Assembly: GCA_026075535.2 (NCBI GenBank)
Contig: AP026549.1
Coordinates: forward strand, 744,001 to 808,000
Origin: Tricholoma matsutake
Lineage: Eukaryota; Basidiomycota; Agaricomycetes; Agaricales; Tricholomataceae
Reading direction: 5' to 3'
DNA: 64,000 bases
Below the pieces are notes generated by a model. That model ran no database searches. It had not been told where the DNA came from and saw only the letters and a list, made by a program, of their open reading frames with translations. Positions 42,696-53,414 of this stretch are shown here, one piece after another. How positions within the stretch are numbered: the first letter of the stretch is position 1; each line of letters opens with the position of its first letter. The position numbers were made by a program, and so were the translations under genes.

Positions 42696-43682
42696 CTATA
42701 CCTCCACCTCCACCTCCGCATCTCCCTCTCCATCTTCATCACCCTTTTCCCCAACTTCACCCTCTTCTCCATCCTCACCCTCATCCCCACTCTTGCTCTC
42801 CGCCTCATCCACCTGCCTTTTCCCCAGATATCTCTGGAAGGCTTTCCAGTCATCCCCAGACTTGCAGATCCCAGGTCTTTCCCGCCGGGACTCTCGCACC
42901 GCCCACTCCACTTCCTCCTCATCCTTGTCGCTCTCCTGTCCAACACTTTCATCCTCCTCCCACTCTGGGTCCATTGCATCCCAGACCTCCTCCATCGACT
43001 CCCGCACCGCCATTGCCACCTCACCAAAACCCCTCCTCACTACTTTCACCAGCTGCCGCAGCAGCTCTGCCACCTCCCCACTGTTTTCCGCCATTCCTGC
43101 TGTCCCCGTCATTTTTGCTGCAGGGGCCTCCTGCCCCTCCCACACTACCTCCTCACACTTATGCTTGACGCGCATGCAATTAACGCACACATGCCCCTTC
43201 ACGCCCATCTTGAAGCAAGCAATTTTCTAATACTTGCATCTAGGTCATTGTCAGTAAAGAATACAGGAAAAGAAGATAACAACGCACCTTTTGCAGGGCA
43301 AAGCCACCTGCACCCACACTGGACCCTCCGACTCCTCTGACCCCACTCGCGCCCTCAATTTGGCGACTTTCTTTTTCTTCGGGGACTTACTCCCATCAGC
43401 CTCATCCTCCAAACCCACAGCCGCAGCCGCCCACTTCTTGCCCACTCGTTGTGCGGCTGCTGCCTCCTTTTTCCATGCCTCTGCCTGGCATGCCTCCTCA
43501 GCTTTTGCAGCCTCCTCTGCTGCCTTCTGCGCCTTCTGCGCCCTGCACTCCTCCTCCCTTGCTGCTTCCTCCAGCTCCTTCATCTCCCATTCCATCATTT
43601 CCTTCATCGCCCGCTCTCTCTGTTCATGTTGGGCCCTCATCGCGGCCAATTTGATCTGCGCAGATACTGCTGGAGGGGACAT
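42696..43682 (-). CDS. Antisense gene with cysteine cluster (G2)
   Basis: Minus strand, between chromodomain and 3' LTR. Met 43682 (MSPPAVSAQIKLAAMRAQHE), then an Ala/Glu-rich coiled coil (EWEMKELEEAAREEECRAQK), a basic patch (SKSPKKKKVAKLRARV) and CKRC at about 43295. After a short intron the cysteine pattern continues as C-x9-C-x2-C-x6-C (CVNCMRVKHKC, about 43187-43155), followed by VAELLRQLVKVVRRGFGEVA and an acidic tail ending at 42696. Splice sites are not resolved exactly. No stop interrupts the two long exons, unlike the sense genes. It resembles the antisense gene of the G1 family in place, exon plan and Cys pattern, though not in overall sequence. Confidence 0.65.
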
Positions 43683-43817
43683 TTCTGATAGCTGATGGGG
43701 GAAGGAAAGAATGTGAAAATTCTTCAACCAATTACCACATTCGGGAATTCAACCAACTTCTGTATTTGGACTCAAACACTCACATGCCTCATAGGCTTGG
43801 CACTAAGGGGGAAATAC

Positions 43818-44522
43818 TGTCAAGACTCGTTCCTCGCCCGATCAGAACCTGCATCCATCTGATCCTTTTCTGCACGTCAAACCTGACAATTGTCTACTCC
43901 TCCCGATTTCATTCCCAGCTGCCTTGCACTACCCACACTGCTGTGCACCAGGCCACCTTGTACAGCATCCATGACTGCCTTCCCAAGGCTGCCATCTCTA
44001 TTGCAAATTCGACTATGGATCCCTGTGCAGCTCCCGCTAGATAATTTATCTATACAGTCAAGACACTGCCGCAGTCTTTGTTCCTGTTCCGCATTATTCT
44101 GGACTACAGTATTTAAGCTTAGTTAGTTTCACCTTGTATTCCTCAGTTCGTATATCAACATAGACTCGACTTTATCCTGCCAATCTAAACCTCCTTCTAC
44201 TCCAACCTCAGTTCTCTAAGAGTCCAAACTCTCTTCGACTCAACCTCTAGTCTCCCTCTGAAGTTCTAACCTCACCTGAACTTAACCTAAGTCCCTCCGT
44301 ACTCCTCCCGCGTTTACCCGCACTTTTCCACTCCTACCTCCAAACCTTCGACTTGAAATTAGGACACCAGATGAGGTGAAGGGGGCAGCTTCTTACAAGC
44401 TGAAGCCAAGTCCTTTATGTTTCCCCTCCCGCAGAATCCGCATCGACCCGACAAACTCCTGCTATTATCACCTGTGGTGTCCAATCAGATTCCGACGTGC
44501 ACTAAAGGATCAGTTCTTAACA
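43818..44522 (+). repeat. 3' LTR of G2
   Basis: 705 bp, TGTCAAGACTCG to CAGTTCTTAACA, preceded by polypurine CTAAGGGGGAAATAC. Pairs with 34595-35299. Confidence 0.92.
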
Positions 44523-46990
44523 CCTATCGCAAGCAATTCATCCTGAACGATGAACATCCACCATCTGCACACTTATTTATTCTTACTCCTCTGAATGAAG
44601 ATGAAAGTTTGTACTCCTATTCTTTGAGGCTCATGTCTCATCGTTGTTTGCAAACGACACTGGTGGATTTTATGGGTCTGTTGAACTTGCTGGCCATGAG
44701 CTTCTGCAGTTGTCTATTAACAGTTCATCCAATCTTGGAGTGCTGTTTGGTACGATTTGCAATACAGATTCTCCACATTTTGTTATGTCTGGCCACAGTA
44801 CCCAAACCGTTCATCTGATCATGGTATCCCTTACGACAGTCTCTCGTATGATCTTTGTAGACAGGCATTATGTCATCATTTGCTCAATGGATTGTGCATG
44901 AGGCAACAAGGACATCTTTGTGCCGTTGTTGCTGGATCTTGCACTGTCCAACACTTGTCAGGACTGTTTCTTCCCATTTTTTTGAACTGTCTCAGACTGC
45001 TGGAATTTCATTGACTCTTTTACATGAGATATGTGCTGCATTAGGCATTTGCAGTCATGGGGATGGCAAATGTGCATTTCTGTTAACAGCATTGGAAGCA
45101 TGCTGTGCTGTGTTGACCACATGTGGTGATGTCAATTTGTATTCTGTGCTGTTTGGTCTGGAAGATTTTTGGAAAGCTGATGCTCTTGCATGTGCAGCCT
45201 CTCATGGCTTGAGTTGCTCCAGAATGGTGGCCTCTATTAAAATGGCAGTGTACAAGCACATCTTTGAAGGTGCTTGCTCAACCCTTTCTGAGGAATTTTC
45301 TTCCTGTCGCGATGTTCAAGAGAGTCTGTTGTTGCCTCATGGAAGTGGCATTGATGGATTTCAAATTTCCTTGCTGACTCCTGTTGTTCCTTGTGCCTCT
45401 CAATGGTTCTTGGTTTGTCTTCTGGATTCCAAAAAGCTACCATATGATGCCATGATGAGTATGTCTCACTTCCGAAGGATTCTTCTACAGTATGTACAGA
45501 GACTTAAAAAAGTGAAGGGACATGATGTCATTTTGCATGAGTCTTCTTCCGATTATGATGCCCATTTACAGGAGATTAGAGCTGGCTGGCTCATTTGGTA
45601 ACAGAGGATCTGAAGGATAAGCTAGTCTTGTTATTTCACACTGTGACCTCAGCTGACGCTCTCTGATCAGTTGTTTGTGCTAGCTGTGCTGAATCAGTGT
45701 TGCTTTCTTCATGTCATGTTCTTCCTTCCGGGAGTGTTGAATTGAATATACTTAGGGTTCCGTCAGATGACGACGGTTCTGCAAGCATCAGCACAGACAA
45801 CAGTTATGAAGAGGTCAGTGAACCTTATTTTGTAAAGAGTGGACTTACCCCACCAGTTATCCCAAAAATTTTGGGCATGCTCAAGAATATTATGGTTCAT
45901 CCTGAATCATCCAGAAGGTGTCATTTATAACAAGGATGCCAAGGTGGCTATGTACACCTTGCTCCCATTCCCTCTGCCACAATTGAATGCTGCAGTGTGC
46001 CTTAGCGAATCGCACTTTTATTGGTAATGTTCCTGAAGTACTAAAAAACCTCACCTTTATCGAGGAATCTGCAATTGCACTATGTTGTGCCAAGGCCTAT
46101 ATTGTCCAGCTTAAGGGAGACTCAATAGATGGGAGTGCTCTCCATAATCTTCAATGGGGAATGAGGCCACATAATAATATATCCTCAGAAAGCACACATT
46201 GTTGCCAAGAAACTCCTGCCATCAATTGAGGGCATCGTTATGCCTATTTGCATTTTGCTTGTTGGTGCAACTGCTCCTTCTCCAGAGCCGCTAAAAAAAA
46301 AAGCAAACTGTTGGGAGATAGAGTCCGAGCCACTTTGTTGTGGTTGAAAGAGCATAACCCTCTTTATCGGGATGTTGAGCTTGATGAGTCAGCTATGGGT
46401 GACTTAGACCAGACGTCCTTCCTTCTGTTTCATATCAAACATGTGTTGCCTAGCCAGGCACAGTCCTCACTTCAGTCTCGCTATAATACTCTTGATCCCA
46501 AAGTGTTTAGAGGGGACCAAGCCTGAAGAGATCCCATTTCAGAGTGTTGTGATTACAGATGTCAATGGACATCCTCATCTAATGAATTAAGAGCTGCCGC
46601 AATCAGACACATGAAGCAGAAAGGCAGTGGATATCTCCAGATATCTCATGAAGCTAATCCCATCAACGAGTTCAGCAATCCTGATCTGTTTCCTATGATT
46701 TATCCCACTCTTTATCTTTATGGACTATGCAGTTTTGAGGATTGTGCGCACCAAGCACCCCTTTTGTTGAAGAGTCATGTCAAACACCTTTTGAGTTTGT
46801 CTGATCTTTGATTTCAGGAGCACTCATTGTTTTTGTTTTCAGCATTCAGTATTCTCCAGTGATGAGCTGTGTTACTTCAGACAAGTCTGAAGGTTAAACA
46901 CACTGGCTTTGCTTCAGTTGTGCAATCATTTGCCACTGTCTCTGTGTTGGCTATTCATCATGTTGCTGGAAAAGGCAAAGGACCATAAGA
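44523..46990 (+). pseudogene. Helitron-type helicase, N-terminal half, decayed
   Basis: Long open block 44870-45601 (ISLTLLHEICAALGICSHGD; GFQISLLTPVVPCASQWFLV; MSMSHFRRILLQYVQRLKKV) resembles the N-terminal region of agaric Helitron helicases. Then come CALANRTFIGNVPEVLKNLT and IEESAIALCCAKAYIVQLKG (45985-46120), as in the domain that precedes Helitron_like_N, then RVRATLLWLKEHNPLYRDVE (about 46323-46382), and NPDLFPMIYPTLYLYGLCSF (46678-46737) of Helitron_like_N. FQEHSLFLFSAFSILQ and SLKVKHTGFASVVQSFA follow near 46815-46930. Frame changes and stops separate the blocks. The Rep HUH motifs and helicase walkers are absent, so the 3' half is lost. Confidence 0.7.
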
Positions 46991-47454
46991 ATGTGGAGAC
47001 AAAAAAGGCTTACTAAATGGGTGAGAAGGATTCATGGTGAAATGAAGAGACAAAGGAGAGATAGCAAATAGAAGAGATGAGCAGAACAGTAATAGATATG
47101 TAGTGAGCCCCTAACATAGTGGCTGTGAGGTCATGCAAGATGAACTTGGTGAAAATGTTGGTGCAGAAGCATTTGGGGAAATGCCTGCACATCATCAAGC
47201 TCAGCAACGACTAGTGTGTGTGGCAACTCAGTTGGGGCCATGAAGAAGTGACATGTCACACACATTGGGTGCCAGGCCCCATGCCAGTGAAAGCGAGGTA
47301 GCGGGCTTTGCCATGCCAGCATGCTCCAGAGTTACAGTGGTTTTATGTATACGGAAAAGCTGGAAAAAAAAAACTTGGAGCTGTGTGTTTGTGTTAGGCT
47401 TCACCTCATGCCTTGTTGCCACATTTTGTGAGACCTGAAAGCATGCATTCCCAT
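46991..47454 (+). other. No gene recognised
   Basis: Purine-rich then mixed sequence between the helicase remnant and the Tc1/IS630 transposase. Only short open frames. It should contain the 5' end of the Tc1-like element, but no inverted terminus could be identified by eye. Confidence 0.35.
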
Positions 47455-47761
47455 CCAGTTTTATGAGCAAGATTTTACAGCAAAAGAGATCTGCAGGATC
47501 CTCAGAATCCAGAAGTCACTTGTCTATTCATCTCTCTCATTCTTCAGGGTGTATGGTGTTGCACACAATCCTCACATACATTGTAAAACTGGTTGACGTC
47601 AATCATTTGCTTCAACAGATCTCAAGTTTGTCTCCTCCCTGATCAACCAAAGGCACACAATATACCTCGATGAGATCTAAGATGAGCTCTATCAACATCA
47701 AGGAGTCCATATCTCAGTGCCCACACTCTGCAGAACACTCCAGCGTCTCAACCTCACATGC
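47455..47761 (+). pseudogene. Tc1/IS630-type transposase, N-terminal part (split)
   Basis: HTH region EQDFTAKEICRILRIQKSLV and VYGVAHNPHIHCKTG, then a TGA, FVSSLINQRHTIYLDEI, a TAA (Gln codon CAA expected) and VPTLCRTLQRLNLTC. The frame runs straight into 60914 after removal of the Ty3 element G1' and one copy of the ATGC target. Fungal Tc1-like transposases have the same HTH, YLDEIQ, TIWRTL, GLT order. Confidence 0.8.
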
Positions 47762-48939
47762 TGATGATACTCGACCAGGAAACCCAAACAAAACCCACTA
47801 TAAGTATAAACTAGTTAGAGGAGGGTTGCAAGGTGGTACTAAATATCACCGCTGTAAACCAAAGGTATGAAAACGACTCTAGAGGGTGTGCAATGAAGTT
47901 CAATAAGGTTCAAAGGTATTCGAAGCGTTGCGATGAAGTTCGATAACAATTGAGGGCATACAAAGCACTGTGATAACATTCAAGGGAAATTTAATGAAAT
48001 TTGAAGAGTATTCAAAGAGGTCCTATGAAGTTCAAAGAGGTTCGGAGAGGTGCAAAGAGGTTCAAAGAGGTGCAAAGAGGTGTGATGATGTTTAAAGAAG
48101 TTTGAAGGCCTTTTATAGAAGATGAAGATGCTTTCGACGGTGGCTGAGGATAGACTATAAGGATGTAGAAAGGTGTCGAGAGAGAATAGACGATATGTGA
48201 TAATTTTGAGAAGCTAGTATGAGGAGTTTGAGGAAATTCGGCGTATAACACTGAACTTCAAGACTAAGTTGAGATGCTTGGACTCAAGAGAATGGCTCAC
48301 AAATCAGACGATTGGTGTGAGAGGACAATGTATTCCCTTCTTCTGAGTAGCTAGTACAAGGCTATATATGTTTGGGAGAAAGGGAAATAAAACATGAGGA
48401 ATACATGAGGCAAGCTATAAAACAATAGAGAATCTTTGCAAATCATAGAATAAATGAAAGAAGATAAGAAGGGAAATGTCTAGAGGCATGATTTATCACT
48501 GGTACCTGTCCCCATTGATCCCATATATCATTAATATATCAAAGTGCCACAATCTCGTCCTAAAATCCCATCATTGTGTCTCCTCGTGTTTGGTGGTGCT
48601 TGATATGCAACACACTAACTCTTACAAGGTGTGCTGCATGTATCCAAAGGGCAGTGCAATAGGTGTATGGCGGCTGAAGGCATTTGAAGTGCTGCAATAT
48701 TGTTCAAAGTTGTTCAAAGTCATTTGAGATTGTTCAAAGTTGTTCAAAGTTGTTCAAAGTTATTCGAGCTTGCTTGAAGTCAATCGAAGTTGTTCGAGAC
48801 CGTTCAAAGTTGTTCAAAGTCAATTGAAGTAGTTTCGGAGTGCTGTCATGAGGTTCGTGGGGGGTTGGGAGCATGCGTTTTGATGTGTCGATGCCTCTGG
48901 AGACGTTCCCAGAGCTTAGAGCGCACAGTGGACCTATCA
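47762..48939 (-). repeat. 3' LTR of G1'
   Basis: 1178 bp with TG...CA ends (TGATGATACTCGACC on the plus strand to GTGGACCTATCA). It contains arrays of AAAGTTGTTCAAAGTT-type 10-20 bp words at about 48695-48830 and AGGTTC/AGGTGCAA words at about 48020-48080. Confidence 0.93.
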
Positions 48940-49360
48940 TCCTCCCCCTTACTGAAATCCTGACAGTCCCAGTCAGTTGATCAGAGTCACATGTGAAATG
49001 CATGATTGTGTTGAAGCTGTAAACAAACTCGAGAATTTCTCGCTCTCCTTTATCACCTCTTATACCTTTGACACTATATTTCATCATGTCTCTTCTCAGT
49101 ACTTTACAGTCCCCCACCTGTCCTAGTGGACTCCGACCGGACTGACTGGAATCCACTGGAGTCTGAGTGGAGTCCAAGTGGAGTCCAAGTGGAGTCCAAT
49201 TGAACTACACTAAGTCATGTAGAGTTCAATTGCCCATTGGAGTCCAACTGGAGTCCAAGTGGAATGCATTTCAACCAAATGATAAGTCAATTAGATATGA
49301 GCTCAAAGGACTTTGGAGTTGGTGAATTTCATAAAGTACCCACAAAATAAATTTGTGTAC

Positions 49361-49443
49361 TGCAAGAATTGAACTCAAGACCTCACCATAAGGAATCACA
49401 TGACAAACCAAACAAGTGTGCTCAACCACTTGAGCCACAGGAG
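49361..49443 (-). other. tRNA-like pol III module, left, copy 5
   Basis: On the minus strand A-box TGGCTCAAGTGGTTGAGCAC and B-box GAGTTCAATTC. Nearly identical to the left module of copy 2; outward. Confidence 0.75.
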
Positions 49444-49549
49444 ATTTATTAGGGTTCAATATAAGGTTTACTTATGACTCAACTTTTCATATTCTTCGAG
49501 GAGGCATTTTTCAAACAATTAAGATCAAAAAATTTTAATTAGCCACATC

Positions 49550-50300
49550 CCTCGTGTAGGACACAAGGGAGTGAGTATAATATAATAATCCACAAAAAAA
49601 AACCCCTCTCACATCTTGCGAGAGGGGGGGGATTATTACTATGTACATAAAAAACTAAACCCCTCACGTTTGGCGCGAGGGGGGATTCATAAGTACTACA
49701 ATATATATACCCCTCACATTTGGTGCGAGGGGGGAGCAGAGATAAATTAAAAATAATAAAGACCTCCCCACACAAAATGTGGAGGAGGGGGGTGTGGGGG
49801 ATGCAGTCTGGGGTGGGTGTCATTGCCCACCCCTCCTCGCACACGTCCATCACCGTAGCAAGCCACACCCATCATCCACCCTACGAGCAGAGGCTTGTAG
49901 GCATGGGGATGGGTGCTGTGATTGTCATAACCCTGGTGTACCTGCCATCCACCCGACGAGCAGGTGCTCGTTGGTGTGGGGTGGGTGTGTTGTCAGTTTT
50001 GTGGGTCTCCTAGTTTGGAGGGGTTGGGGGGAATGGTCAGTGATTTGGCATGCAAGGGAGGGGGTAGGTGGGTGCTTACCAGGTGGGTATCCTGCTCCGC
50101 AGGTCTCCCGGTACCCCTCTGCCATCTCCTATCCTTTATCGACACCCTCACATCCCGTTTGGACAGGGAGGAGGGGGCTGGCATGGGTGTCGTTGGGTCT
50201 GGGTCGTTCTGGGTCCTGGTGCTGGTAGGCGGCATCATCATCGTCGTCGTTGACTGCACACACTCACGATCCACCCTATGAGCAGGGGTTCATAGGCGTG
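49550..50300 (-). other. GC-clamped hairpin array, copy 5
   Basis: CCCTCGTG/CACAAGGG (49553-49570), CCCCTCTCAC/GCGAGAGGGG (about 49602-49626), CCCCTCACG/GCGCGAGGGG (about 49661-49682), CCCCTCACA/GTGCGAGGGG (about 49711-49732) and larger CACCCTACGAGC/GCTTGTAGG-type hairpins at about 49875, 49945 and 50272. Same order as copies 2 and 3. Confidence 0.7.
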
Positions 50301-50339
50301 GGGTGGGTGTGTTGGCTCGTTTGCAGGTGGTGGTGTCGT

Positions 50340-50470
50340 TACTAGTAGATTATAACCTAGAAAACTCAAAAAACGAGTTAGTTAGTTGATAAAAACAAAA
50401 ACAAAACAAAAAAAACTTATGTAGGGCCCAAACGACGCGATCTGCATCGTTTGGGCCTGCATTCCATCCA
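50340..50470 (-). other. Single hairpin-intron cassette, copy 5
   Basis: On the minus strand a GGCCCAAACGATGC/GCGTCGTTTGGGCC-like stem (about 50424-50457) is followed by ATAAGT, a T-rich tract, CTAACTAAC and TTCTAG; the intron-like span is 50357-50420. Confidence 0.75.
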
Positions 50471-50706
50471 TTCGGCTTGTTTGCGGGTGGTGGTGATGGC
50501 GGATTGGGCATGGGAGTGGTGGCAGTGGGTGTCCATGCAGTGGTGGTGGTGGTGGTAGAGAGAGGAGGGAAGGAGGCGGCGTCGATGGTGGTGGTGGTGG
50601 TGGTGGTAGTGAGTGATGAGCTGGCACATTTGATGACACGGCAATATGCTTTGTCATACACAGCTGCACCATGGTACCTAATGCAAGTAGATGATGCCTC
50701 ACACAA

Positions 50707-50785
50707 GGTACTGTGGTGCAACGGTTATATAGTGCATCATGATTGATTACATAAGCAACCTACAGAGATCTGGGTTCAATTCCTT
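50707..50785 (+). other. tRNA-like pol III module, right, copy 5
   Basis: A-box TGTGGTGCAACGGTTATA and B-box GGGTTCAATTCC, followed by TTTT and TTTTT runs; outward. Confidence 0.75.
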
Positions 50786-52484
50786 TTCTTACACACTTTT
50801 TCAGTGGAATCCAACTGGACTCCACTCGGACTCCAACTGGACTCCATTGGACTCCACTGGACCAGTCCGAGTGGAATCCAGTGTTTGAGTGGATTCCACT
50901 CGGAGTCCAGTCGGACTGGACTGGGACTGGACCGGCAACTTTGCAGGCAGTTGGCTGGTGAACAGTCCTGGTGGACTCCAGTTGGACTCCAGTCAGAGTC
51001 TGACGGGAAAGGTGGGGGAGTGTGAAGACCTCTCTCTTCTCACCAAACTCAACACCGAAATCTTCAAATATGCCAAATCGATGCCCAATCGTGGTGTCGC
51101 TGAAGACCTTGACTTTGAAGTGTGGGGGAAAGGTTTTTGTGAGAAGATGGTAAGTTTCTGATTCCCATTCAATATTCAGATTCTAACACGATATGTTCAG
51201 GTGGAATATGACGAATTGGTGGACAATTTGGGCGAGGATCGGACTCGACTGTGCAGCAAGTTGGCGATGAGGTTTTCTAGCTTTTCAAACCAATGGCTCG
51301 ACACAAATGGCGTTTGTGGGTGCAGATCTGAGTGAGCAGGTAGAGTGAGAGCAAAGGGAAGAGGAAGCAAGATGGGTTTGGGAGGAGGAGGAGGAGGCTC
51401 GCAGGGTGGAGGAAGATGCAAAGAAGCTCGCAGGGGGGCATTAGTAGACACTCCAAATGCAGCTCTTGCTGAGTTTCATGCTACAACTTTGTCGAAGGAG
51501 GAACTGCAGCGATGAAATGTGGAGCTCGCAGCAGAGGAACTGCAGCAATGAAACACGGAGCTCGCAGTGGAGGCACAAGCAATCGAGAGGCTAGAGGCTG
51601 GAGAGGAGGACGAGGAAGAAGATTTGGGAGGATTGCCAATAATCAGGATTGGGAAGCAGAAGGCAGTGGAGATCAAGGGAGGCGAGGATGATGAGGACGA
51701 GGTAGAGAGCAAGCGGAGGAGGTTTGCTGAGGGCGGACTTCTCAATTTCGAGGGTCCAGTGAGTTTTTGCCTTGTTTTCGAAGGGTTTTCGGAGTGCTAA
51801 TCAATGTCATAGTGCAATCAATGTGCTAGGATGATATCCTAGCCATCGTGCATTGTCAAGGGGTCTCAAGGCAGGGACTTCGCACAGGCAAAGCAAGAAG
51901 ATTCAGGGTTGCGAAACCAGATTCACACCCAAAACCAGGTACAAAATTCATTTGATATAATCTCATAGTGTATGCTAACCTATTTTCGGATCGAAAGTAC
52001 CTCGAATTTGCATTGTGGGTCCCGTCGCTAACATTAAACTGGTCGCAGGCCCTTCGAAACCATCAAAGGAGAAAAAGAGGTCATCGAAGGGAAAGGGAAA
52101 GGCGAAAGCACAAGCATCACATAGTTCTGAAGAGGGTGAGGATGTCAATGAGGAGGTCATGACTCGTCATCGATATCTGGCAACAAGGTTGGCAGAGTTG
52201 AAGGTCGAGATGGAGGTTTTGTGTAGGCAGATAGAAGTGGTGGAAGAGATGTTGGAAGAGTAGTAGATTGTGTCATTCTTTCTGTTTTATAATTTAGATT
52301 TGTTGTGAGTCTCGAAAGTAGCAATAAGAAAAGTAAGAAGGAAAAGAAAGAAGAAAAGAAAGAAAAAAAAGGAATAAGGAAAAGGCTCAGTAGATCATCA
52401 TGGCTGAAAAACCCTTTTGGAGTTTGCACAACCATGCTATAACACAATATCGTGCCTTGTATTGTACACTAAAAGAAATCGAGG

Positions 52485-53410
52485 TCATAGGAAAGCAACC
52501 GTGAACAAAGAAAGGGGATAATTATTCATCTTTGAAGTCCGGAAGGTCTTCGGGAATATCTTCATCGACATTCGAAGTGTTTCAAAGTTTTTTTGAGTCT
52601 TTCGGAGTTGATATCGAGGAAGTTCAGCAGCAGGGGAATTGATTGTCATGCAAAATAGGGAAGGAGTCGGAAGGCTGTGACTTGTCGATGAAATACTGAT
52701 CCATCGAGTTTGCAGATGATATAGGCTCCTCCATAGTTTTGATCGATGATGATGAGTGGACCTAAATATCGAGGTTGCATCTTGTGATTGAGGGATTTCT
52801 TGATTTGTGTGTTGCAAAGTAGGACCAGGTCATCTCTTTTGAAGTTGTAGTCATGCATTGTTCATTTGTGAACGACTTCAAAATGTTTTGCGGCTTTGAG
52901 TCAAGCAGTCTAGACTTTCGAATAGAGAATTTCGAGGTCGGATGATCGCTTCTGCAGTGCTATCACTCTTTGAGCGATGAGATCGGTTGTTGATAAGATA
53001 GAATCGGGAGGGGGTTGCAAGTATGTTGCTTCAGAGATGTCAAGCGGGATTAGGGGATGTGATCCTCTGATTGCAAAGTAAGGAGAGCAACCCATGCATC
53101 TACAAACTGTAACTTGTTCTGCCCAAAACACTGTGTGTGCTCCAGCTGACCATTTGCTCTGATCTCCATCAACTGCTTTGAATAATGATTGTTGAATATC
53201 AAAATGAGCTCGTTTGACAATTCTGTTCCCATGAGAGTTGTAGCCACTAATTCAAATGTGGTTAATATGATATCGTTTCAAAAGGTACTCCAACGCTGTG
53301 ATGAATGCTGATCCATTATCGCTCACGATTTTGTATAGCGAACCCCATCTACAAATGATATCTTCGAAGATCCAGTCCCCGAGGGTCGTGGCATTTTCTC
53401 GTCGAAGGTT
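52485..53410 (-). pseudogene. G1' integrase, C-terminal part
   Basis: Below the solo LTR the integrase frame resumes (VSDNGSAF-like near 53310), then VFWAEQVTVCRCMGCSPYFA (53131 on), YNFKRDDLVLLCNTQIKKSL and LGPLIIIDQNYGGAYIICKL (about 52790-52720). Frameshifted relative to G1 but colinear. Ends near 52520. Confidence 0.8.
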
Positions 53411-53414
53411 TTGC

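Larger units (their letters stand above)
34595..44522 (+). mobile_element. Ty3 chromovirus G2, full length, decayed
   Basis: Two 705-bp LTRs bound gag, protease, RT, RNase H, integrase and chromodomain, then an antisense gene. The 9928-bp span includes TIR copy 4 (2293 bp plus 10 bp target repeat) inserted between RNase H and integrase. Most in-frame stops are TGA at Arg or Trp positions. Confidence 0.93.
49099..51032 (-). mobile_element. TIR element copy 5
   Basis: The left terminus is GTACTTTACAGTCCCCCACC; the right terminus, read inward, is GAGGTCTTCACACTCCCCCA. Perfect 10-bp target repeats TCTCTTCTCA at 49089-49098 and 51033-51042. Removal restores the reading frame of the antisense gene. 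The shortest of the copies 2/3/5 subfamily, with one intron-like cassette. No transposase. Confidence 0.95.
49086..52263 (+). pseudogene. Antisense gene of G1', interrupted by TIR copy 5
   Basis: Opposite strand to pol. Met 49086; codons MSLL end at 49098 where TIR copy 5 enters, and the frame resumes at 51033+10 as TKLNTEIFKYAKSMPNRGVA, homologous to the G1 antisense gene. Introns: 51150-51200 (GTAAGT...CTAAC...CAG) and 51759-51812 (GTGAGT...CTAAT...TAG); a third starts near 51939 (GTACAA). Exon 2 is charged and coiled-coil-like (EAQAIERLEAGEEDEEEDLG). Exon 3 keeps C-x2-C-x8-C with an in-frame TAG, but the second half of the Cys pattern is lost. The last exon is Lys/Ser-rich (SKGKGKAKAQASHSSEEGED) and ends in EMEVLCRQIEVVEEMLEE. 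Confidence 0.65.

Noticed and set aside
42393..43340. Plus-strand 315-codon ORF after the chromodomain
   Set aside because: From about 42600 it is the antisense shadow of the minus-strand cysteine-cluster gene; composition is Pro/Ser/His/Leu-rich as expected for the reverse complement of a Glu/Lys-rich protein.
47131..47470. Minus-strand ORFs between the helicase remnant and the Tc1-like gene
   Set aside because: Short, overlapping, no recognised family, no splice context; not supported as genes.
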